Source: Oscillospiraceae bacterium (lineage in GTDB: Bacteria; Bacillota; Clostridia; Oscillospirales; Ruminococcaceae). Taken from it: a stretch of 17,313 nt of DNA. The notes beneath the pieces were generated by a model. It was given only the letters and a program-made list of their open reading frames with translations, was not told the origin of the DNA and made no database searches. How positions within the stretch are numbered: the stretch's first letter is position 1; every line of letters begins with the position of its first letter. Below, piece by piece: positions 7,016 through 14,325 of the stretch. The translations under genes and the position numbers were made by a program. Where the stretch lies: positions 1-17,313 of the forward strand of contig JAHHTP010000029.1 of assembly GCA_020024615.1 (NCBI GenBank). Direction: 5' to 3'.

Positions 7016-8074
7016 ATGTTTGAACATGCAATGAATTTGTTGAAAGAAAGCTGTGCCCGCCATGATTTCCCATGTGCAGCGGTGGCAATCGGCTGTAAAG
7101 ACCAGCTGTTATATAAAGATTTCTTCGGCAATCGTCAGGAACAGCCTGAAATTCTGCCATTAAAAGAGGATACTCTGTTTGATATGGCATCTCTATCAAA
7201 AATTATTGGTACCACTATGGTGGCTCTGCGTTTTATCGAACAGGGTAAACTGGGACTTTATGATGAAGTTGGTATGTTTTTTGACAATGCCTATGATAAA
7301 GGCGGTATCACCATCAAACAGCTCATGACCCATTGTTCCGGCTTACATCCGTCGCTGCATCTGTGGGAGCTTGCAGAGAATCCAGATATGGCGGCAGATG
7401 CAATTCTGAAATCTGATTTTACCTACAAAACGGGCAGTCAGGTTTCATACAGCTGTATGGGCTATGTTCTGCTTGCCAAAATTTTAGAGAAAATTGGCGG
7501 TGCACCACTTGATGAATTGGCAAGAAAAGAAGTATTTGAGCCACTGTCGATGAAAACTGCCTGCTATAATCCTAAGACCGAAAATGTCGTTACCACGGAG
7601 TATTCTGAATTTCATGGCGGATGGACAAAGGGCGAAGTGCATGATGAAAATGCCTGCTTTCTAAATGGTGTTGCAGGAAATGCTGGTGTGTTTGCTTCGA
7701 TTGATGACATGATTCGTCTTGCTGCTATGCTTTCAAATAATGGTCAGATTGACGGGGAAACTTATCTATCCAAACGCATGCTCGACCTTGCAACCAAAAA
7801 TTATACACCGGGAATGGGCGAGGCAAGAGGTCTTGGCTTTCAGTTAAAAGATAACTGTTATTCCGCAGGCGGCGATATGCTGTCGGATGGTTCATTCGGT
7901 CATACCGGATTTACCGGAACGGCGATGTATATTGATAAGGAAACCGGATTGTATGTGATTTTGCTGACCAACGCCGTTCATTACGGTCGTGAGGGGAGAG
8001 GTGGATTTTTCCGCACCAGACGACTGTTTTACAATGCGGTTGTGGGTGAATATATGCGTGAAATCAACAAGTAA
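7016..8074 (+). CDS. Class-C beta-lactamase-fold serine hydrolase, AmiE/YbbE-like muropeptide amidase candidate
   Basis: Active-site serine hydrolase of the penicillin-binding protein-like fold. Seen motifs: SxxK as S59-L-S-K62 in MASLSKIIGTT; Y145-S-C at the position of the class-C YxN motif; and H296-T-G replacing KTG. The segment GEVHDENACFLNGVAGNAGVFA is a strong match in style to the YbbE/AmiE group, which in Bacillus subtilis cleaves the MurNAc-L-Ala amide of muropeptides and lies beside nagZ and namZ. The 352 residues start without a signal sequence, unlike the secreted Bacillus enzyme. It is followed 10 bases later by the NamZ-like gene. An esterase or beta-lactamase-like function cannot be excluded, but context favours peptide removal from MurNAc. 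Confidence 0.82.
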   Translation: MFEHAMNLLKESCARHDFPCAAVAIGCKDQLLYKDFFGNRQEQPEILPLKEDTLFDMASLSKIIGTTMVALRFIEQGKLGLYDEVGMFFDNAYDKGGITIKQLMTHCSGLHPSLHLWELAENPDMAADAILKSDFTYKTGSQVSYSCMGYVLLAKILEKIGGAPLDELARKEVFEPLSMKTACYNPKTENVVTTEYSEFHGGWTKGEVHDENACFLNGVAGNAGVFASIDDMIRLAAMLSNNGQIDGETYLSKRMLDLATKNYTPGMGEARGLGFQLKDNCYSAGGDMLSDGSFGHTGFTGTAMYIDKETGLYVILLTNAVHYGREGRGGFFRTRRLFYNAVVGEYMREINK

Positions 8075-8084
8075 GGAGTAGTTT

Positions 8085-9212
8085 ATGCAGAAAAAAACGG
8101 TATACACAGGCGCAGATCGCATCGGTGTAATAGATGCGGTGTTAAAAGATAAAAGACTTGGTCTAATCACCAATCCGACCGGCATAAATCGAGAACTGCT
8201 TTCTACGGCGGATATTCTATATAAAGGCTATCAGCTTTGTGCGATGTTCGCTCCAGAACATGGAGTGCGCGGTGATGCACAGGCTGGCGATGCGGTGGAA
8301 TCTTATACAGACAGTAAAACAGGTCTGCCGGTGTATAGCATGTATGGTAAGGCAAGAGCGTTTGCCGAACAGCAGATGGCACAGTTGGATGTGATTGTTT
8401 TTGATATTCAGGATGTCGGAGCCAGATTTTATACCTATCTGTACACCATGACACAAGCAATGACAGTTTGTAAAAAAGCAAACATTCCGTTTATTGTGCT
8501 TGATCGTATCAATCCCATTGGTGGAAAATGCGAAGGAACCATTCTTGATCCACAATTCTCATCATTTGTCGGTAAATATGCTACTCCGACCCGAAGCGGC
8601 ATCACTATCGGTGAATTTGCCCGTTATATCAACGATACTGAGAAGATCAACTGTGATCTGACCGTTGTACCGTGCGAAGGATGGAATCGGGAAATGTATT
8701 TTGATGAAACCGACCTGCTGTGGGTATCCCCATCCCCGAATATTCCGGGCGTGGACACCGCTTTGGTTTATATTGGAACCTGCCTGTTTGAAGGAACGAA
8801 TCTTTCTGAGGGACGCGGCACAACCAAACCATTTGAAACAATTGGTGCGCCATGGATGAAGCCACAGGTTATCATTGACGAGATTGCAGCAAAAAATCTT
8901 TCCGGTTTTGTGCTGCGGGAAACCTATTTCACTCCAACTTTCTCCAAGCATGCGGGAACCCTCTGTGCAGGCTTGCAAATTCATGTGCAGAATCGCAACG
9001 AATTTGAGCCGTTCAAGCTGGGCGTTTATCTGGTGGATGCAATTCGCCGCAACTGTCCGGAATTTGAATTTCTCGAAGCCAATTTCATTGATAAACTCTT
9101 AGGTACCGATGCTATCCGCAAAGCGGATTTTGACGCGGATGCTTTTCTGAAATCCACCCAGGCACCGCTTCAAGCATGGAAAGAAAAAGTCAATCCGTAT
9201 TTGATCTATTGA
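8085..9212 (+). CDS. namZ: DUF1343/GH171 exo-beta-N-acetylmuramidase, NamZ-like
   Basis: NamZ (YbbC) enzymes, family GH171, release MurNAc from the non-reducing end of peptidoglycan disaccharides and glycan strands. The 375 residues carry the family blocks: RLGLITNPTGI near the start, MFAPEHGVRG with E58-H59-G60 (the conserved EHG glutamate is a proposed catalytic residue), FDIQDVGARFYTYLYTM, VLDRINPIGG, and SPSPNIPGVDTALVYIGTCLFEGTNLSEGRGT. A strong TAAGGAG site precedes the ATG at 8085. There is no N-terminal signal peptide, whereas the Bacillus enzyme is exported; this copy should work on imported material. It is the last gene of the operon, and its product MurNAc is the predicted substrate of the kinase five genes upstream in the pathway. 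Confidence 0.9.
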   Translation: MQKKTVYTGADRIGVIDAVLKDKRLGLITNPTGINRELLSTADILYKGYQLCAMFAPEHGVRGDAQAGDAVESYTDSKTGLPVYSMYGKARAFAEQQMAQLDVIVFDIQDVGARFYTYLYTMTQAMTVCKKANIPFIVLDRINPIGGKCEGTILDPQFSSFVGKYATPTRSGITIGEFARYINDTEKINCDLTVVPCEGWNREMYFDETDLLWVSPSPNIPGVDTALVYIGTCLFEGTNLSEGRGTTKPFETIGAPWMKPQVIIDEIAAKNLSGFVLRETYFTPTFSKHAGTLCAGLQIHVQNRNEFEPFKLGVYLVDAIRRNCPEFEFLEANFIDKLLGTDAIRKADFDADAFLKSTQAPLQAWKEKVNPYLIY

Positions 9213-9217
9213 TATAT

Positions 9218-9256
9218 TGCGCTCGTGTTGTTTGGCATGGGCGTATCTTGTTTTCT
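9218..9256 (+). terminator. Probable weak terminator after the salvage operon
   Basis: A wobble-rich stem (9218-9227 with 9236-9245, loop of 8) is followed by a T-rich stretch (CTTGTTTTCTT). It lies just after the namZ stop and before the next promoter. Three of the pairs are G-T, so strength is uncertain. Confidence 0.45.
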
Positions 9257-9268
9257 TAGGTGTTTTTC

Positions 9269-9297
9269 TTGACAAATGCTTTGCCAATTGCTATAAT
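9269..9297 (+). promoter_or_regulatory. Consensus sigma-A promoter for the fucosidase gene
   Basis: TTGACA at 9269-9274 and TATAAT at 9292-9297 with a 17-base spacer match both consensus hexamers exactly. A TTGGCA at 9232-9237 and inverse TGCCAA at 9282-9287 (inside the spacer) are a weak hint of an operator pair. The leader carries an AGGGGGA ribosome site at about 9320-9327. Confidence 0.88.
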
Positions 9298-9334
9298 GAC
9301 CATATATAATTTTATTCTTAGGGGGAATAGCTGT

Positions 9335-10984
9335 ATGAAAGAAATGAAAGTTTTACGCGCACCAACTGCTCGCCCGAGTGCCGCACAGATTGGCTGGCAT
9401 AAGATGGAGCGCAGTATGTTTATCCATTATGGTCCGTCTACCTGGCAGTATAATGAGGGAGATGATCTTTCCACGCCACTGACTGAAATCAATCCGGTCA
9501 AGCTGGATGTCCAGCAATGGTGCGATGCTGCCAAATCCTTTGGCGCAAAGCAGATTGTATTTGTTGCCAAACATGTCGGCGGATTTTGTTGGTGGCAGAC
9601 AAAAACCACCGATTATGCAGTTTCCGGTATTCCGTGGAAAGATGGAAAAGGGGATGTTGTGGATGAACTGTACCAGTGCTGTCAGAAAAACGGCCTGCAT
9701 TTTGGTATTTATCTCTCCCCACAAGATAGAAGTCAGGATGCTTTAGTTGGTGGTCGTGCCAAAGACCCAGAAAAACAGGAAGCATATAATGCACTGTACA
9801 GAGAACAGTTGACCGAACTCTGCTCGAAATATGATATTGATGAGCTGTGGTGTGATGGCGGTATTATTGTGCCGATTGCAGATATTGTCAAAAAATATAT
9901 CCCGAATGCGGTTGTGTTCCAAGGTAGAGAGCTGGCTTCCATTCGCTGGTGTGGCAATGAGGAAGGCTGTACGCCGTATCCGTCCTATGATACGCTGAAA
10001 AAGGAACATCTGGAAACAGGTCTTGCCACTTCGGTTCAGTCGGACCCGAACGGAGATGTGTGGGCAGGACTGGAGGTTGATACCCCCCTGTATAATCATA
10101 ATTGGTTCTGGGCGCCGGAAAATGAGAAAAAACGCAAAACGCTGGATGAACTGATGAAAATTTATTATAATTCGGTTGGCCATGGTGCAATGCTGCTCTT
10201 AAATGCTACACCGAACACCGATGGTCTGATTCCAGTGGATGATATGAAACGCTATGCTGAATTTGGTGCAGAGATCGAACGCCGTTTTGGAATACAACTT
10301 GCAGGCAAAAAGAAATTTGTTGCAGAGGGTGCGCAGATTACATTTGATGGTATGCAGAAAATCAATCATGTGCAGGTCTGTGAGGATATTTGTTTCGGTC
10401 AGCGTGTCAGAAAATTTGAATTGGATGTTCATACCGCAGATGGCTGGAAAACCGTTTATGAAGGGAGTACCATCGGCAATTGCCACATTGCTGTATTTGA
10501 TACGGTTGAAGCGGATGCTGTGCGAATTGATGTGCTGGAAACGGCTGGAATGCCAGTAATCTGTGAAATTTCTGCCCATTATGTTACCGATGTGAATATT
10601 CCGGAATGGATTAAAGTCATAACCAAAGAAACACATTATTATGATGGTTTGCGTGAGGTTGTTCATTCTATTAAAGTGGGGCCACTAAAAGAGGCGATGA
10701 AGAATGGCGTTTATGCTGTTGATATGAGTGAGCATATTACAAAACCAGGTCAGTACCATGTATTCTGTGAATGTGCGTGGACCGATGTCCCGTTGCAGCA
10801 GCCAAATGTTATTCTGGATGGCGCATTGGAACCTGAAATGCTCGGTTCAGCAGAACGCGGCGTGATTGTCAACCGTACTGCAATGGTTCTAAATGGCAGT
10901 CAAAGCGTGTTGACCGCCACGATACAGCTTGACCCACATTGGCCGGATGATTACGATGTTACCTGGTATATTGAAAGATGTTAA
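9335..10984 (+). CDS. GH29 alpha-L-fucosidase
   Basis: Retaining exo-glycosidase that removes L-fucose from host-type glycans. The 549 residues split into a catalytic (beta/alpha)8-like domain (about 1-330) and a C-terminal discoidin-like beta domain with the typical phrase GQRVRKFELDV...WKTVYEGSTIGNCHI. Catalytic-domain marks are FIHYGPSTW near the N-terminus, IVFVAKHVGGFCWWQTKTTDY (conserved His and Trp for fucose), and DELWCDGG, where D174 is the expected nucleophile. The E247 in GLEVDTPLYNHNWFW is the acid/base candidate. These features suit the more linkage-selective GH29 subfamily with an added beta domain, but linkage cannot be assigned. The start at 9335 is chosen because it follows AGGGGGA; an upstream in-frame ATG at 9260 lies within the promoter. 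No signal peptide, so intracellular. Confidence 0.92.
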   Translation: MKEMKVLRAPTARPSAAQIGWHKMERSMFIHYGPSTWQYNEGDDLSTPLTEINPVKLDVQQWCDAAKSFGAKQIVFVAKHVGGFCWWQTKTTDYAVSGIPWKDGKGDVVDELYQCCQKNGLHFGIYLSPQDRSQDALVGGRAKDPEKQEAYNALYREQLTELCSKYDIDELWCDGGIIVPIADIVKKYIPNAVVFQGRELASIRWCGNEEGCTPYPSYDTLKKEHLETGLATSVQSDPNGDVWAGLEVDTPLYNHNWFWAPENEKKRKTLDELMKIYYNSVGHGAMLLLNATPNTDGLIPVDDMKRYAEFGAEIERRFGIQLAGKKKFVAEGAQITFDGMQKINHVQVCEDICFGQRVRKFELDVHTADGWKTVYEGSTIGNCHIAVFDTVEADAVRIDVLETAGMPVICEISAHYVTDVNIPEWIKVITKETHYYDGLREVVHSIKVGPLKEAMKNGVYAVDMSEHITKPGQYHVFCECAWTDVPLQQPNVILDGALEPEMLGSAERGVIVNRTAMVLNGSQSVLTATIQLDPHWPDDYDVTWYIERC

Positions 10985-11032
10985 TACAGTAGGCGAATGT
11001 ATATGAAATTATTGCGAAAAATGTCAAATCAC

Positions 11033-11061
11033 TTGACTTTTTTCTGGAAAAATATTATGAT
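11033..11061 (+). promoter_or_regulatory. Promoter of the beta-galactosidase gene
   Basis: TTGACT at 11033-11038 and TATGAT at 11056-11061 are 17 bases apart in the 125-base gap between the fucosidase and beta-galactosidase genes. No clear terminator precedes it, so read-through from the fucosidase promoter is also possible. Confidence 0.82.
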
Positions 11062-11109
11062 AATAACAAGAGTGTATCTCTTTCAAAATGATATTTCGTA
11101 AGGAGATTT

Positions 11110-14088
11110 ATGATGAGTAATTTTGTTTTGCCGCAGTATTATCAGGATTTGACCACTGTTAAGGTTAATACCTGTGAAAACCGCGCTTATGTGATTCCGT
11201 CTTCCAAAGAGCAGAAATCTGCAAATAAATGGGAGAGTGACCGTGTTACTATGCTGAATGGTGACTGGAAATTCAAATTTTTCAATGCACCGGATGAGTT
11301 TACCTTTACCCCGGACGAGTATGATACCATTCCAGTTCCTTCTGTTATTCAAATGCACGGCTATGATGCACATCAGTATACCAATGTGCGTTTCCCTATT
11401 CCGTTTGATCCGCCATATGTTCCGAAAGAGGATCCGACCTGCCTGTACCGCAGAACCATCACCACTTCTAAAAAAGAGGGGATGCGTTATTACTTAAACT
11501 TTGAGGGTGTGGATTCCTGCCTGTTTGTTTATATCAATGATACTTTTGTTGGTTATAGCCAGGTTTCCCATAATACCGCTGAATTTGATGTCACTGAGGT
11601 TTTGCATGACGGTGATAATGATCTGGCATGCGTTGTATTAAAATGGTGTGATGGTACCTACTGTGAGGATCAGGATAAACTTAGAATGACCGGTATTTTC
11701 CGTGATGTTTATCTGCTGGAGCGTCCGGAAACTGCAATCAGAGATTTCTTTGTACATACCAAATTAAATGGCAAAGATGTTGCAGTTAATGTAGAATTCC
11801 TGCGTGACAATGGCACAGCTAAAAAAGTTACACTGACTGATCCAAACGGCAAAGAAATCGGTGTAGTTGAAACTTCTGGCGATAGTGTTGATTTTGATGT
11901 CAAAGACGCATATCTCTGGAATGCAGAGCAGCCATATCTGTATACTTTAGAGATCGAAACCGAAAACGAGTATATCAGAGAAAAAATTGGTCTGCGTGAA
12001 GTTACCATTGAAAATGGCGTTTTCAAAGTAAATGGTGAACCGATCAAACTGCGCGGTGTAAACCGTCATGACTCCGACCCGAAAACCGGTTATGCAATTT
12101 CCATTGATCAGCTGAAACAAGATTTTACTCTGATGAAAGAGCATAATGTCAATGCAATTCGTACCTCTCATTATCCGAATCAGCCGGAGTTCTACCGTAT
12201 GTGTGATGAATATGGCTTCTATGTCATCTGTGAGGCGGATATGGAGTCTCACGGTTGTGCAACCAAGGATGAATATGAGGAACCGGTACCGTATTTCGGT
12301 CATTACGGCGATATTGCTGAGGATCCGAATTTTGAATTGGCTATCACCGACCGTTATCAGAAGATGGTTCATCGTGATAAAAACCATGCATGCGTTGTTA
12401 TGTGGTCGCTGGGTAACGAGTCCGGCTACGGCTGTGCAACCGACCCAGGCTGTCATTGGATCAATGAATTTGACCCATCCCGCCCAATTCACTACGAGTC
12501 GATAATCAACCGTGAGCATGGTGCATATCATGGTGAATTCTTCCCACTGTTGGGTGTATTCTCCAGAATGTACCCAGATACCGGATGGATTGAAAATGAA
12601 TTCATGACTGACGAGAACGAAAAACGCCCGCTTGTTCTCTGCGAATTCTGCCATGCAATGGGAAACGGCCCTGGCGATCTGCGTGAGTATTATGACCTCA
12701 TTTATAAATTTGACCGCTTTATTGGTGCGTTCGTTTGGGAGTGGTGCGACCATGCCGTATATCTTGGTGAGGAAAATGGCAAGGCAAAATACGGTTATGG
12801 CGGTGACTTCGGCGAATTCCCGCATGATGGAAACTTCTGCATGGATGGTCTGGTATATCCGGACAGAACCCCGCATACCGGCTTGAAAGAACTCAAACAG
12901 GCTGCGCGTCCAGCTATGATTACCCATAAAGATGGCAAATATTATATCACCAACCGCTTAAACTTCGTTAACCTGAAAGATTATATGAATATCACCTATA
13001 CTGTTTTACAGAATGGTGAGAAGATTGATGAGGGTGTTGTCGGTGCAGTTGACTGCGCACCGGGTGCAACTGTTGAACTTCCATTTGCATGCGATAAGAC
13101 TGGAAGCAGACTGTATGTTCACTTCACCTTTAAGACCATTCATGAAACAGAATTGGTTCCGGCAGGACATACCTGCGGCTTTGAGCATTTTGATATTTCC
13201 ACCGAGAAATATGTTGAAACCTTCTGCAAGGGCAAAAACGCTCCGATTGTTACTGAGCAGGATAAAACCTTGACCATTATTGGCGATGGCTTTACCTATC
13301 GTTATAACAAACGCACTGGTACTTTTGATTATATCGAAAAAGATGGTTTGCTTGTAACCGATCGTCCGATGGATTGGAATACCTTCCGCGCGCCGACTGA
13401 TAATGACCGCAATGTTGTCAATAAATGGAAAGCAAGCGGCTATGATAGAACCATGCCGTACACCTACTCTACTGAGATTGAGCAGGAGAAAGACTGTGTT
13501 GTCATCACTACCAAGCTGGCATTACAGGCAATTTATCTTGCAAATATCGCAAAAGTAGATGTAACATGGACTGTTTACGGTAGCGGTGCAATCAAGGTTA
13601 ATTACCATGTATCCCGTGAACCGAAAATGGTTTATCTGCCACGATTTGGTCTGCGTGTATGGACAAATGGCAACTACAAGACCTGTAATTACTTCGGCTA
13701 TGGTCCGACCGAAAGCTATCGTGATAAGAATCTGTCTACCTATAAATGCAGCTTCACTTCCGATGTTGAGAAGATGCATGAGGATTACATCAAGCCGCAG
13801 GAGAACGGTTCTCATTATGATTGCGAATATGTTGTTCTGAACCATGCAGACGGCAAACATCAGCTGAAAGTTACCGCCGACAGATTTGATCTGAATGTTT
13901 CCGAATATTCTCAAGAGGAACTGGCTTCCAAGGATCATAACTATGAGCTGGAGAAATGCGGATATACTGTTCTGTGTGTAGACTATAAGAACAGCGGTGT
14001 TGGTTCCAACTCCTGTGGTCCGGAGTTGCTGCCGCAGTATCGCTTAAATGATGCTGAATTTGATTTTGAGTGTGTGTTTACTTTTTAA
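11110..14088 (+). CDS. lacZ: GH2 beta-galactosidase, LacZ type
   Basis: Retaining beta-galactosidase that hydrolyses lactose, LacNAc-like or other terminal beta-galactosides. The 992-residue size and five-domain order match LacZ: jelly-roll sugar-binding domain, immunoglobulin-like domain, TIM barrel from about residue 310 (GVNRHDSDPKTGYAIS, AIRTSHYPNQPEFYRMCDEYG), a second immunoglobulin-like domain, and the Bgal_small_N domain (FRAPTDNDRNVVNKW, YFGYGPTESYRDKN). The acid/base is E437 in SLGNESGYG and the nucleophile E512 in VLCEFCHAMGNG; their 75-residue spacing is close to the 76 of E. coli LacZ (E461/E537). Two start codons, 11110 and 11113, follow the AGGAGA site at 11101; the second has the better spacing. 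No signal peptide, so it acts on imported sugars. It has its own promoter and terminator, forming a one-gene unit. Confidence 0.96.
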   Translation: MMSNFVLPQYYQDLTTVKVNTCENRAYVIPSSKEQKSANKWESDRVTMLNGDWKFKFFNAPDEFTFTPDEYDTIPVPSVIQMHGYDAHQYTNVRFPIPFDPPYVPKEDPTCLYRRTITTSKKEGMRYYLNFEGVDSCLFVYINDTFVGYSQVSHNTAEFDVTEVLHDGDNDLACVVLKWCDGTYCEDQDKLRMTGIFRDVYLLERPETAIRDFFVHTKLNGKDVAVNVEFLRDNGTAKKVTLTDPNGKEIGVVETSGDSVDFDVKDAYLWNAEQPYLYTLEIETENEYIREKIGLREVTIENGVFKVNGEPIKLRGVNRHDSDPKTGYAISIDQLKQDFTLMKEHNVNAIRTSHYPNQPEFYRMCDEYGFYVICEADMESHGCATKDEYEEPVPYFGHYGDIAEDPNFELAITDRYQKMVHRDKNHACVVMWSLGNESGYGCATDPGCHWINEFDPSRPIHYESIINREHGAYHGEFFPLLGVFSRMYPDTGWIENEFMTDENEKRPLVLCEFCHAMGNGPGDLREYYDLIYKFDRFIGAFVWEWCDHAVYLGEENGKAKYGYGGDFGEFPHDGNFCMDGLVYPDRTPHTGLKELKQAARPAMITHKDGKYYITNRLNFVNLKDYMNITYTVLQNGEKIDEGVVGAVDCAPGATVELPFACDKTGSRLYVHFTFKTIHETELVPAGHTCGFEHFDISTEKYVETFCKGKNAPIVTEQDKTLTIIGDGFTYRYNKRTGTFDYIEKDGLLVTDRPMDWNTFRAPTDNDRNVVNKWKASGYDRTMPYTYSTEIEQEKDCVVITTKLALQAIYLANIAKVDVTWTVYGSGAIKVNYHVSREPKMVYLPRFGLRVWTNGNYKTCNYFGYGPTESYRDKNLSTYKCSFTSDVEKMHEDYIKPQENGSHYDCEYVVLNHADGKHQLKVTADRFDLNVSEYSQEELASKDHNYELEKCGYTVLCVDYKNSGVGSNSCGPELLPQYRLNDAEFDFECVFTF

Positions 14089-14112
14089 TGAACTGAAATC
14101 ATTAATCATTTT

Positions 14113-14144
14113 GGGAGATGCTATTTTGGCATCTCCCTTTGTTT
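14113..14144 (+). terminator. Intrinsic terminator after lacZ
   Basis: A perfect 9-bp GC-rich stem (14113-14121 with 14129-14137) with a 7-base loop, followed by TTTGTTT. It lies 24 bases past the lacZ stop. Confidence 0.92.
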
Positions 14145-14164
14145 ATATCTGCTATAAAATTCGG

Positions 14165-14192
14165 TATAATCTCCCACGCGTGTGCGCACACG
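14165..14192. promoter_or_regulatory. TATAAT box followed by a perfect 14-bp palindrome, operator candidate
   Basis: The palindrome CGTGTGCGCACACG at 14179-14192 is perfect over 14 bases and unusually GC-rich for this AT-rich intergenic stretch. It sits 9 bases after a TATAAT at 14165-14170, where the start of transcription would fall, though no good -35 box is seen for that TATAAT. Operator function is inferred from position and symmetry. Confidence 0.5.
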
Positions 14193-14202
14193 AATATAAG
14201 AT

Positions 14203-14240
14203 TACAGCAAAATATATAAAGTCTACAGCAAGATATATAA
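14203..14240. repeat. Tandem direct repeat, 17 bp with 21-bp period, upstream of the isomerase promoter
   Basis: TACAGCAAAATATATAA at 14203-14219 recurs with one mismatch (A to G) at 14224-14240. The 21-base period equals two helical turns, placing both copies on the same DNA face, as seen at activator-binding sites. The repeat ends 20 bases upstream of the extended -10 element at 14261-14269. Confidence 0.7.
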
Positions 14241-14260
14241 TAACGCTTGCGTATAAAATG

Positions 14261-14269
14261 TGGTATGAT
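14261..14269 (+). promoter_or_regulatory. Extended -10 promoter of the isomerase gene
   Basis: TGG-TATGAT at 14261-14269 fits an extended -10 element (TGnTATnAT). There is no convincing -35 at the expected distance (TAACGC at 14241-14246), which together with the tandem repeat immediately upstream suggests activator dependence. Confidence 0.55.
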
Positions 14270-14325
14270 AAGAATGTAATGACTGGCACAGTGGTTGTCA
14301 GATGAATTTGTAGGAGGATATATAA

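Noticed and set aside
9232..9287. TTGGCA/TGCCAA inverted pair near the fucosidase promoter as an operator
   Set aside because: Only six bases per arm and 44 bases apart; too weak to list as a separate site without conservation data.
9260..9334. Longer fucosidase start at 9260
   Set aside because: The extension covers the TTGACA-17-TATAAT promoter and lacks a ribosome site, whereas the ATG at 9335 has AGGGGGA upstream and starts normal GH29 sequence.
14048..14305. 85-residue open frame spanning the lacZ end and the intergenic region
   Set aside because: It overlaps lacZ out of frame, runs through the terminator, palindrome and tandem repeats, and has no ribosome site or family resemblance.
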